Of a stretch of 64,000 nucleotides of DNA, positions 21,882-31,004 are shown piece by piece. The stretch is from assembly GCA_007115705.1 (NCBI GenBank), contig QXEO01002089.1:62001-126000 (forward strand), read 5' to 3'. Source of the DNA: Dactylis glomerata (taxonomy: Eukaryota; Streptophyta; Magnoliopsida; Poales; Poaceae). Each line of letters opens with the position of its first letter. Positions within the stretch are counted from its first letter, which is position 1. A program made the position numbers and the translations under genes. Below the pieces are notes generated by a model. It saw only the letters and a list, made by a program, of their open reading frames with translations, ran no database searches and had not been told where the DNA came from.

Positions 21882-22595
21882 AGTTCAGCACATCCGAACT
21901 GACGAATCTGATCCATATCACACCCCCCACCTGCCTGCTGAACTCGAGAACTTCGGACATTGGAAGGCCTCTCCGATTCGCACCCCTTGCAAGGCCTCTG
22001 TACATTTCCATTTCCTCTGCGCTGATCTCTAGCAGGTGCAGAAATTTGAAATCTGAGTCTCGAACGATCACCATCTCCATACCTCTGCGACGACAATCCG
22101 CCCCCATCCGGAGCAGATCCAGCCTGCAGCGCGGCGGAACGACCTCGCTCGACCCCGCCTCCACCGCGGCCAGGTCCATCAGCGCCGCCGCACCTTGTTC
22201 CAGATCTCGCCCCGCCTGCGACGCAGGCGCGTAGAACCAGTGCGCCATCTCCATCCAGGGCTGACGGCGACGCACGACAGGGGCTCCACAGAGGGTTTGA
22301 GGCGAGAGGGAGTGAGGATGTTGGGGAAGCTTTGCGTGGACTGACTATGGCCACAGAGAGCTTATCGAGCGCGAGATCGGTCGCTTGGTTCCCCAAACCG
22401 GTCGAAGGAACAGTGAGAGGGGATAGGCTCACAGGGGTCGCTGTTGGAACAGTGGTGGTGGTGGTGGTGGTGATCAGGGAAGACGTGACCGTGCGCACGC
22501 CGGAGTTCGCCGGGGACTCGCTCGCGCCGCTGAGCCGCGTCGCAGGAGAGAGCGTGACAGCCATGTTAATATCGTATTCCGCATATTCCTATCAC
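21882..22595 (-). other. LINE 5' region (promoter/UTR part) cut off by the solo LTR
   Basis: GC-rich minus-strand sequence between the right target duplication and the solo LTR. Two long frames are open (256 and 132 codons) but neither joins the ORF1 frame after removing the LTR and one duplicated copy. I regard it as untranslated 5' region, though the 132-codon frame with few rare residues is not excluded. Confidence 0.5.
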
Positions 22596-22610
22596 CCATC
22601 AATAGTTTCT

Positions 22611-22760
22611 GATCAGAAACAGCAACGGTTGCAAGAGGAATCAGCAAACATGGCGTCGTCGCAGGACAAATTGGTCACAGAACAGAACGCTGACGCACCG
22701 CGCTCCGCTGCTCGATCAGCAGCAGCCCACGAACGAACCGGACAAGCGGAAGATCTCATG
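22611..22760. repeat. Tandem repeat array, right part
   Basis: A full unit starting GATCAGAAACAGCAACGG continues the array left of the LINE, with the same GGCGTCGTCG and CAGAACGCTGACGCACCG blocks. This continuity proves the LINE landed within the array. Confidence 0.78.
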
Positions 22761-23530
22761 AGAGAGGAGACGGGAAGGGGAGGAGACTTGCTGTGGAAGG
22801 GATCAACCTCTCTCTTTCACCTTTCCTCTGCTGCTCTTCCTCCGCTTCCCCGTCTGCTTGGAGGAGAAAAAGTTTGTTGCGACGGTGCAGAGCTGCATGC
22901 GGTTCTCGGGCTCCGCACTGGCATGTCCCCTGCCGTCCGATCGCTATCGGCGCCTGACGTGGCGGATCGGACGGCGCTGATAAGCCGTCGAGCAACACGT
23001 GTACCTGAGACCATCCGCGGCCGTCGGATCAGCACGGACGGCCCAGATGCGCGCGCGTGACGTGTCTTCCGCGCGCCGCCGTCACGCCTCTCACCACCGG
23101 CCGTCGACCGAGCTCCACGGATCCCGCCGCCGACCCCCGCTTCTTCGCCCTCCCCGCTGGGCCGGAGATCGGCCGAACGGCGGGGACCCGCTCTAACTCC
23201 ACGGGAATGCAGGTGGCGGATGCGCCGGGCTCCGAATCCGAGAATCCCCGCGCTTGTCGTCGCCGTCGACTCGGCTTTTCCCCTGACCATCGCCCCAAAC
23301 TCCCGCTCACCACAAGTTGTCATGGTGCGCCTCCGCCTCCGGCCTCCTCTCCTTCATGGGCGCCGCCTCGGCTGCCGAAACCTCCGGCTCCCAGTACCCC
23401 ATCCTTCCTAATCCTACCGGCGAAGGGGAAAGGCAAGCGAGAGCAACTTTTGCTTTTTTTTCTACCACAAGGCTTCTCTTTTTTCCGGACAGAGGAGAAC
23501 ATATCCAGTGCTCCAACTCGTAGAGTACTC
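22761..23530 (-). promoter_or_regulatory. GC-rich promoter-like region, candidate upstream region of the PP2C gene
   Basis: GC-rich sequence with an ACACGTGT G-box (22995-23002) and a TGACGTGG ABRE-like core (22955-22962), both typical of plant promoters. Read on the minus strand it runs into a purine/pyrimidine-rich leader near 22760-22860 that looks like a 5' UTR. No frame looks coding. If it serves the PP2C gene, that gene's leader intron holds the CACTA and LINE elements; this is inference. Confidence 0.3.
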
Positions 23531-25251
23531 CATGTACTCCCATATAATACGATATTTAAAAGTGCGTAAAAATTATGCAAGAAATCCCATAATATTTGTG
23601 CCACATGGATCTACCATATCACAAAATATCTAGTAAAAAGTTTATGCGTAGCTCGAGAATTAGATAAGACAATTTTGTTGTGCTAATGGTTTAGAGTTTG
23701 TACCAAGTCACCTACACATAGTTCTGTCCGTGGGAGTACTAGATTTGTCTTTTTAATTTATAGATCTGTGTGGTGAAACTAGATTTAAATTTTTGTGGCC
23801 TGGTTGATATATGTTGTACGTATTTCAAGATATTTTTATTTAAATATTTCATAAATAATAGTGTGACATTTTAAAATTTTGGAGTACCTTATATGTTCCG
23901 GATGACATTAAAGCTTCACACTTCACGTGCTCGTTAGTGCGCCAACACTCAGGTGACCAGCGACTTGAACCTCGAACTTTTTACATGTGGACAAAGACGC
24001 GGGAGGAAGATGATGAACATGGGTTTGATGGCTGAACTCGCTGGAGACGTCGTGGCTAGCCACAACATCGTTGGCAGAGGTGGGGGAAAAGGACCTCGCG
24101 GGATATGGGGACAACATGACTAGGTCTGGTGTCTTTGTCGGAGCGAGGAGCAGGAGATGGAGACAACGCGGCTAGCGGCTGCATCGCCAGCGGAGGCGAG
24201 TAATAGAACTAGATGCATGGGTTCGGTTTTAGGTGTGGGGGCTCACATGCGTTATTTCTTAGGGTTTCTGGGTGCAGGGATTCACTAGAGAGGCATTGTC
24301 TTAGAAGTTGTTCAAACTTTAGTTTCTAAGGATCCTTTTTGTTGGTGGTCATTTCATCTAACACGCCTTTTCTACGAGTTAGTGAAGCCATGTTGTTTTT
24401 CCCAATAAATATATTTATGCTCTACACTAAAAACTCAAGGTCCCACGATATGCTCATGGGAGGCCCTAATTTCCGTGAACATATTTATGCCCCAATTAGT
24501 TAGTTAAACTTTTAGAAAATTGTTAAATTCCAACTTTTCACTAATCAGTTTAACTTTTAGTATTACGCTCACAACTTTATACCGGTACATGCACAAATTT
24601 GTACCGATATAATGTCAACTTTCAATTAATCACCTTTGTAAAAATTGAACGAGATCAGATAAGGGTTAGTGACTTTCTTGCAAATTTGCAAGATTGCAAA
24701 GCTGTAATAAAACTTGGTTAGCGCCTGGACTTGAAGATGTCCTTTAGTTGCTAGAGCTAGACCACTTTGTAACCCTGCCTTAATAATAAAATTCTGTTTT
24801 TACCCAAGAAAAAACTAATCCACCCCCAAAAGTATGTCCCTATTCTACTAGTAGTACAATAGCACTATAGTGGAAATTCAATTCGGTTCGAATACAGAAA
24901 ACAAAATGAGAAAGGACGTGTCGGTAGTCAAACATCATCTCTTGATGCTCGCCACTACCAATGAGAAGGACGCACACTCGTTCTTTGACTGTGTGCGCTG
25001 ATCGTTGGGACCATTTTTGCTCTCCAAATCAACTATAGACTGATCTGCTCAAAAGCCATCGGTTCCATCTTCACGTGCATCTGCTGATCTTGCAATACCT
25101 CTACGGGATTCAACTTTTCACTTGTTCAAAAGCACACGCAGCATGAACTGAATTAACTCTACAATGTTGTGTCTCAAAACAAATGAAAAAACTATCGTGG
25201 CTGACAAATGTTACTGTTTTATAGGTAAAAATAAGAAATTGAGCACGATTA
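23531..25251. other. Intergenic AT-rich sequence, no gene seen
   Basis: No convincing frame on either strand. The stretch about 24,720-24,815 (GTAACCCTGCC, TTAATAATAAAATTCTG, TTTTTACCC) resembles the 3' tail of a LINE-type retroposon, but no body or duplication could be defined. Confidence 0.4.
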
Positions 25252-25312
25252 GCTGCTTTGTCCGAGTGGTTAAGGGGAAAGACTTAAGATCTTCTGCACA
25301 TAAGTGCGCGTG
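25252..25312 (+). pseudogene. 5' part of a split tRNA-Leu(UAA) gene
   Basis: GCTGCTTTG then TCCGAGTGGTTAAGG gives acceptor and D arm. The anticodon loop CTTAAGA (25283-25289) holds anticodon TAA. The long variable arm GCACATAAGTGC is a class II feature of tRNA-Leu. The sequence stops at GCGCGTG, where the T arm should follow, and resumes at 29076. The anticodon stem has one A-C mismatch. Confidence 0.8.
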
Positions 25313-25560
25313 ATAGGAGAGACAGAAGAAAAGGCAGCAAGAGCCATTAAGTTCCCAAGAAGGCTCCTTGCAGGTGGAACCGTTCCCCTCGCGTCATCTC
25401 CTCCATGTGACCGAGGGGGCAAAACCCTAGCCTCTTTGCCGTCGGCCCCCTTCCGCATCTCTCCCCCATCATCGTTGCTCCAAGAGGATCCACCGTCGAA
25501 GCTTGTAGCACCGGTGAAGGGGGTTGCGGGGATCTGGTCCTCGACTCCTCGCACGGTGGA

Positions 25561-26147
25561 ATGGAGAAGCAACCCTACGCGGGGCTTGCTTTGCTGGGGC
25601 GGCCGCTCGGCGGGCTCTTCCCTGTTCTGGAGCAACTCCACAGGCCAACGTCTCCAGCGGCAGCCCGCCTCCCCTCGTGGCGGCGGTTGGCCATTATGGC
25701 AACGGCGGCTGGTTGGAGCGGTTGCTGGTGGGGGATCTACGACCGGCTCTGTCCTCGGCCGGGACCTCTGGACGCCGGAGCAGCGGCTACGGGTGGTGGT
25801 GGCGGTGTCGTCTTCTTCGTGGCGAGCGACGGCTGTGAGTGCTGGCCTGCATCCTCGGCCGCGCAGGTGGCGGGGTGGCGGCGAGCGCTAGGTGTGGCAT
25901 GCGGAGCTCTCCATCGGCCCGTGGCATCAGATCTAGGGAGATCTCTATCCCTGAATGATGCGACTTGCGTCCCCAAGCAAGATCTTCGATTGGGCCGGGT
26001 GGATGGTGATGGGATGTTTGGGATCGGGGAAACCCCCGACTGGCGGTGGTACAACATTGTCGATGCCTATGGCACTGTTTTCCCTCCTGGAGGCTTCGTT
26101 GAGGTTCCTTTCCGCCACTCACACAAGCCCCTACCCTGGGTGAAAAC
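25561..26147 (+). pseudogene. GC-rich frame in the retroposon, cut by the Copia element
   Basis: An ATG frame open to the Copia insertion point, encoding an Ala/Gly/Trp-rich stretch followed by a less biased part, GDGMFGIGETPDWRWYNIVD. The sequence resumes at 28408, but I could not show a single frame across the junction. I do not recognise the family. It could be the 5' coding part of a LINE derivative or a captured gene piece. Overlapping frames make this weak. Confidence 0.3.
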
Positions 26148-26273
26148 TGTGGAAGATAATGAAACAATGCACAGGCCCAATTGGGGTCGGCTGCTCTCAT
26201 ATATATAGATGGATTTACAGATACAACCCTGAAATACACAGGGATCTATACCTATACAATATATATCTCAACA
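26148..26273 (-). repeat. 3' LTR of the small Copia element (minus orientation)
   Basis: 126 bp with three differences from the partner. On the minus strand it follows the polypurine tract GCGGGGGGG. Confidence 0.9.
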
Positions 26274-28076
26274 CCCCCCCGCAGTCGAAGGGTCGGCACC
26301 GACACATAGACTGGAGCGAAACTCAGGAAAAGTCGTGGACGGCAATCCCTTCGTCATGATATCGGCAAACTGCTGAGACGTCGGTACGTGAAGTACTCGA
26401 ACGTGACCGAGGGCAACTTGCTCACGGACAAAGTGGATGTCCAGCTCGATGTGCTTGGTGCGTCGATGATGAACGGGGTTGGCGGAGAGGTAGACAGCCG
26501 AGACGTTGTCGCAGAAGACCACCGTAGCCTTGTCAACGGGACAATAGAGCTCGGAGAGAAGCTGACGAAGCCAAGTGCACTCAGCCACGGCGTTAGCCAC
26601 GGCGCGGTACTCGGCCTCAGCGCTGGAGCGTGACACGGTGGGCTGCCTCTTGGAGGACCAAGAGACGAGCGATGAGCCGAGATAGACGCAGTAACCGCTG
26701 GTGGAGCGCCGCGTGTCCGGGCAGCCCGCCCAGTCCGCATCCGAGTAGGCGACGATGTCGATCGGTGTCGAGGGCGAAGCGTACAACGACAGGCCGTAGC
26801 CCATGGTACCACAGATGTAGCGGAGTATCCGCTTCACCGCGGCCCAATGGGCATCCCGAGGAGCATGCATATGCAAACACACCTGTTGCACAGCATACTG
26901 GAGCTCCGGACGTGTCAACGTCAAGTACTGAAGAGCGCCGACGATGGAGCGGTAGAACGGTGCGTCGGAGGCCAGCGACCCATCACTAGCCGAGAGCTTG
27001 GCCTTCGTGTCGATAGGAGTAGGCGCAGGGTTGCAGTTAAGCATCCCGGCACACTCGAGAAGCTCGTGAGCATACTTCCGCTGATGAAGGAAGAACCCGT
27101 CCGCACGCCGGACAACCTCGATGCCAAGGAAGTAGTGGAGCGGGCCGAGGTCCTTCAACGCAAACTCAGTGCGAAGACTGTCGGTGAGCTGTCGAAGAAG
27201 ACCAGCGGTGGAGGCCGTCAAAATGATGTCGTCGACGTACAGCAGCAGATAGGCCATGTCGTTGCCGGTCTGGTAGACGAACAGCGACGCATCGGACCGC
27301 GTAGAGCGGAAGCCGAGCTAATGCAGAAACGCGGCGATGCGCTGGTACCAGGCGCGGGGCACCTGCTTCAGTCCATACAAGGACCGAGAAAGCAAGCACA
27401 CGTCGTCGGGGCGCGCGGGGTCGACGAAGCCGATGGGCTGCTGGCAGTACACCTGCTCAGACAGATGGCCATGGAGGAAGGCGTTGGAGACGTCCATCTG
27501 ATGGACCGGCCACGCACGGGAGGCGGCGAGGTGCAACACCGTGCGGATCGTGCCCGGTTTGACGACCGGGGCGAACGTGTCCGTGAAGTCGACACCAGCA
27601 CGTTGACGGAAACCGCGCACGACCCAGCGTGCCTTGTAGCGCTCGAGGGTGCCGTCGGAGCCGAGCTTGTGCTTGAAGACCCACTTGCCGGTGAAGAGCC
27701 CGGTGATCTTGCTCCAGACGGTGTGCGCGGAGTCGCCGTCGCGGACGACCGTGCGGAAGATCTCGGGGGAGACCGTCTGGTAGAACCAGCGGATGATGGT
27801 CGCGTCGATGGCCAACCAGTCGGGGTCGTGCGGCATGGCGAGGAGGTCGATAGTGCCGTCTACATGGTCTAGGAGATCGTACTCGCGGAAGAGGAGGCCG
27901 AAGTACGTCTTCCACGGGAAGAAATTGGCAGCGGTGTGAGAGAGCTTCACCGGCACGCGCTCTTGGATGGGGACGTCGCGGATGACGGCGACGGAGGGGC
28001 CGGCGAAGGGGTTGTTGCTGCTGCTCCCGGAGTCGCTGAAGGGATTCTTGGAGTCGGGAGATCGGAAGTCAGACAT
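26274..28076 (-). pseudogene. Copia gag-RT-RNase H fusion frame with one TAG
   Basis: The frame begins at ATG 28076 with a gag-type N-terminus (KLSHTAANFFPWKTYF, about residues 44-59) and passes directly at about residue 130 into the RT start GKWVFKHKLGSDGTLERYKA. RT motifs QMDVSNAFLHG and SLYGLKQVPRAWY follow. A TAG at 27318-27320 interrupts the frame, after which the same frame resumes with YLLLYVDDIIL (the catalytic YVDD), GLPLHYFLG-type sequence, and RNase H with SDADWAG and SSAEAEYRAVA, ending in the left LTR. Removing protease and integrase without losing frame is notable. As written it makes a 252-residue gag-RT stub. Confidence 0.85.
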
Positions 28077-28276
28077 GGTGGCGGTTGGGGCGGAAGTGGT
28101 GGTGGGTGTGGTGGCCGGCGGCGCCTGGAGGAGAGGCGGCGGCAGGGGAGAGGAGGAGGGCCGGCGGCGCCTGGAGGAGAGGCGGCGGCAGGGGAGAGGT
28201 GGCCGGCGGCGCCTTGGGGGCGGCGGCTAGGGCAGGAGGCGGCTAGGTCAGGAGACCGTGAGGGCCTCTGATACCA

Positions 28277-28402
28277 TGTGGAAGATAATGAAACAATGCA
28301 CAGGCCCAATTGGGGCCGGCTGCTCTCATATATATAGACGGATTTACAGATACAACCCTGAAATACACGGGGATCTATACCTATACAATATATATCTCAA
28401 CA
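28277..28402 (-). repeat. 5' LTR of the small Copia element (minus orientation)
   Basis: Begins TGTTGAGATATATATTG on the minus strand and ends TTATCTTCCACA. The partner LTR is 26148-26273. Confidence 0.9.
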
Positions 28403-29075
28403 AAAACCATAACCCCTGCTTGGGTGGTGGCCACGTCACGGCGTCGTTCTCCTTCTTCAAGGCACTGTCCGGGTCTGCTGGGGTGGTTGGCAAGTCTCAG
28501 GTGTTGGTGACGGTCCTTGGCGATGCTTCATTTGCGGCAGCGAGCCAGGTGTGGGTGCTCGGTGAGCTCCGATCTGGTGGTGCTTGTTGGTCCTTGTTTG
28601 CCGGTCTTCATGTTGCGTCCTTGTTCATCAGCTTGCGTGTTCTAGGTGGCGGTGTTTGGCGTTGTTAGTGGTGAATTTTCTGGCACGGCTCACGGTCTTG
28701 GTCTCTTCATTGATCATTGGTTCGATTATGCTCTGGAGTGTTGTTGGGGGAACCTCTCTGCCTACCGACGGTGCGGTGCCCTCGATCCTAGGCGAGAGGG
28801 ATGGGGTCCTTCTTCAGAGTCAGAGACCAAGAGCTGGTCTCCTCTCGTTCTTCTAGAAGCGATACAAGCAGTTCTTCCGCTGATGATGCTTCCTACTATC
28901 CCTGCTCCTCCTGGTGTTGGCATTCTGAAGACGGTGGCCTCGGCATCTCAAGCGGAGCTTTCTTTTCTTTTTCTTCTGTTTGCGTGTTTCATTGTGTGTA
29001 TGCTATGTAAGCACTCTGTACCAGCTGGTTGTGGCATTATTAAGATAATGCAGGGCTTCGACCTTCCCTTTAAAA

Positions 29076-29110
29076 ATAAGTGCGTGTTGGTTCTAACCCC
29101 ACAGCCAGCT
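29076..29110 (+). pseudogene. 3' part of the split tRNA-Leu gene
   Basis: It restarts with the duplicated ATAAGTGCG and continues through GGTTCTAACCCCAC (T arm, degraded in its 5' strand) to ACAGCCAGC, which pairs with most of the acceptor GCTGCTT at 25252. Together with the 5' part it accounts for a whole class II tRNA. Confidence 0.75.
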
Positions 29111-29839
29111 TCATCTGTTTGTTTTACTCAAATCGTGCCACTATTTTTTGTTATTACAAGATTTTTGGGTTTGGCTATAGCGTCAAACAGTTTATGTGCG
29201 ATCATCATGGGCCCATTGGTCATGGCTTCATGCACTACTTGTTAAAATGCAATACACTCATTTTTACATGACTTCACCGAGGCATTTGGTATTGACGACA
29301 CTAGCTACGGCGGAGACCGACGCCTACTAGAACAGCCCCAAAATGTTGGGTGGAATAGATTGCGCGCCGTCTTCCCGTGTTGGGCTTGGACTGTTAGACG
29401 GGGTTGATACTTTTCGAACAGGATACGGGTTCATACTAACTGCAGCCTGCGAGGTGATCGAATAGACTATCGGTGACGGAGACGGAGACGGGAGCTGGGT
29501 CTCTTGTTATAAGCTGCGAGAGCGGGCACATCGAGGGCCCAAAATCTCAGGTCCGCTGATTTCCCCTACCGTGCCGTCCCTCGCCTCCGGGAGATTTCGT
29601 CGGGAAGCCACAGAAAATTTCGCATGCAAGGTGAGTTCTCTTCCATCCGGCAGATTCGCAAAAACAACGGTTAATTCCTTTATATAGAGGTAGAAGAAGT
29701 CCAACTATTAGCCGTTAATTTCAAATTATATTAGTGTTGTGCGTTGTCAAACTTGAAGCTGTTGAGCGTTTCATCTAATTTACTTGTTGACTTTGAGGAA
29801 CACCAACAGCCTCGATCGTCCTGTCAACTTTCTGAAGAA
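29111..29839. other. Upstream region of the DUF295 gene, nothing else identified
   Basis: No gene recognised. The last 96 bases (from 29744) are open in the DUF295 frame but contain no ATG. AG-rich and GC-rich patches near 29470-29640 could be its promoter and leader. Confidence 0.4.
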
Positions 29840-30817
29840 ATGTCGGTGGAACGTCTGATCGGCCGGATGAACGCATGCATCGATAGCCCGGCCACACCGG
29901 ACGACGACGACGGCCGCAACAAAACCCAAGAATTCCTACGCGCATTCGAGCAGATGGTGTCCAAGTCCAACACAAGAGGCGGTACCGGTGCGGTACGGTG
30001 CTGGGCAACCCAGAACGGATGGCTACTCATCCTGGACCCTGTCTCCCTGCACGCCGCGCTGTTCGACCCGTCGGCTCATGTCCGGGTCGACCTCCCCCGC
30101 CTGGCCGACGACCTGCCCAGGAACTGCAAGTGCCTGCTCTCCCACGAGCGGGCGACGTCGCACGGCTGCGTGCTCCTCGTCGTGGACATGGACAAGCCGG
30201 TGTTCCAGTACTGCCGCGTCGACGACCAGGCGCGCCACAGGTGGTACTCCCACGAGTACAGCTTCCAGAGGCGGCGCGGGTTCCAGGTCAAGAGCATCGC
30301 GGCCTCGCACGGGGACTTCTACTTCCCATTATCGCCGACGGAGCTGGTCTGCATGGAGCTCATGTGCTACGAGTTCAATCCGGAGCCACGGTTTACAACC
30401 GTGGAGCACGGCGAGCTGTACCTCGCCGACGAGCTCACCTGGGAGGAGGCGCCGCGCCATCTCGTGGGATCGCGCGGGGAGCTGTTCATGGTCGTCCAGT
30501 CCGAACCCCACTACGACGGGACCTACCAGCGCCAGAACGTCTACAGGATGGATTTCATGAACCGGCGGTGGATCCGTGTGTTCCTGCTCGGTGACCAGGT
30601 CCTGCTGCTCGGCCCGTCGCAATTCGCGGCGTCTCTCCTGGCGAGCGAGCTCGGTGTGGAGGACAGCTGCGTCTACATCGTCTCGCCAGAGATGCCGATG
30701 TACGTCCACGACCTGAAATCGCTGTTCAATCAGATGTTTCACCGGCGCCCGACCGATCCAGTTTTGTCCATGATGCACACGCTTGCTGCCAATGCCTGCG
30801 GCTTCGTCGCCGGCTAG
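29840..30817 (+). CDS. DUF295-domain protein (monocot F-box/DUF295 family)
   Basis: An intact single-exon frame of 325 codons from ATG 29840, the first ATG in an open frame that extends upstream without one. After an acidic N-terminus the protein has the DUF295 layout: a WLLILDP strand, DMDKPVFQYC...WYSHEYSF, SIAASHGDFYF, then VGSRGELFMVVQSE, VYRMDFMNRRWIRVFLLGDQ and ASELGVEDSCVYI, ending with MYVHDLKS. This is the kelch-like repeat region common to hundreds of grass F-box/DUF295 genes. I do not see an F-box, so it is either a DUF295-only member or lacks a 5' exon. Codon third positions are GC-rich, as for an expressed grass gene. Molecular function of the family is poorly known. Confidence 0.85.
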   Translation: MSVERLIGRMNACIDSPATPDDDDGRNKTQEFLRAFEQMVSKSNTRGGTGAVRCWATQNGWLLILDPVSLHAALFDPSAHVRVDLPRLADDLPRNCKCLLSHERATSHGCVLLVVDMDKPVFQYCRVDDQARHRWYSHEYSFQRRRGFQVKSIAASHGDFYFPLSPTELVCMELMCYEFNPEPRFTTVEHGELYLADELTWEEAPRHLVGSRGELFMVVQSEPHYDGTYQRQNVYRMDFMNRRWIRVFLLGDQVLLLGPSQFAASLLASELGVEDSCVYIVSPEMPMYVHDLKSLFNQMFHRRPTDPVLSMMHTLAANACGFVAG

Positions 30818-31004
30818 CCAAGGAGCCAACCCAACCATTCTTGATCCCAGTTTCAGTTATTTTACTTCTAGTCATCAGTATAAAGTATAAACTGGCTCTG
30901 TGGAACGTTGAATAGACTTTGCCATTGTCATTAGTGGACTCGGACATGTAACTTGCCTAGTGAGCTGTCTTTCTTTCTGCTTAGATTTTAGATTTGGCTC
31001 GTAA
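30818..31004. other. 3' flank of the DUF295 gene
   Basis: Likely 3' UTR and downstream spacer. AT-rich, with no clear polyadenylation hexamer and no frame. Confidence 0.4.

Larger units (their letters stand above)
11361..22595 (-). mobile_element. L1-type LINE retrotransposon, full length, interrupted by a solo LTR
   Basis: Flanked by a perfect 15 bp duplication CCATCAATAGTTTCT (11346-11360 and 22596-22610), as target-primed insertion leaves. On the minus strand it has a GC-rich 5' region, ORF1 with zinc knuckles, ORF2 with endonuclease and reverse transcriptase, a ~390 bp 3' UTR, and an A-rich end reading TTTTTATCTAAAA. Without the solo LTR at 18345-21881 it is about 7.7 kb. Only one stop was found in ORF2, so the copy is fairly recent. 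Confidence 0.88.
26148..28402 (-). mobile_element. Small Copia element with internal deletion (gag joined to RT)
   Basis: 126 bp LTRs (26148-26273 and 28277-28402) differ at three positions by eye and are flanked by AAAAC (26143-26147 and 28403-28407). On the minus strand the primer binding site TGGTATCAGAG follows the 28277-28402 LTR, and a G-rich polypurine tract precedes the 26148 LTR. The interior is only 2.0 kb, because protease, integrase and the start of RT are missing. It is non-autonomous but structurally complete for mobilisation in trans. Confidence 0.92.
25309..29075 (+). mobile_element. LINE-like non-autonomous retroposon inserted in the tRNA-Leu gene
   Basis: ATAAGTGCG from the tRNA variable arm is present on both sides (25300-25308 and 29076-29084), and the insert ends CCCTTTAAAA, an A-rich tail. 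These are marks of target-primed retrotransposition. Without the Copia element inside it (26148-28402) and that element's duplicated target it is about 1.5 kb. It opens with a gene-like leader (CAAAACCCTAGCC near 25421) and GC-rich frames, and closes with a LINE-type 3' segment containing ATTATTAAGATAATGCAGGG. No reverse transcriptase is present, so it must use one from elsewhere. Confidence 0.62.

Noticed and set aside
18335..21883. ACAAG on both sides as the solo LTR target duplication
   Set aside because: It would place the element ends inside text that does not begin TG or end CA; the TGTAAC...GTTACA ends fit an LTR far better.
21794..22564. 256-codon minus-strand frame in the LINE 5' region
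   Set aside because: It does not join ORF1 in frame after removing the solo LTR and one duplicated copy, runs into the LTR, and is low complexity.
22332..23060. 242-codon plus-strand frame across the LINE end and repeat array
   Set aside because: It crosses the LINE boundary and target duplication, so it cannot be an original gene, and no domain is seen.
26847..27872. 341-codon plus-strand frame over the small Copia element
   Set aside because: It is antisense to the recognisable gag-RT frame and its codons are simply the complement of that coding sequence.
29988..30560. Ser/Thr- and Arg-rich frames overlapping the DUF295 gene
   Set aside because: Out-of-frame shadows of a GC-rich gene; the DUF295 frame alone has family motifs.
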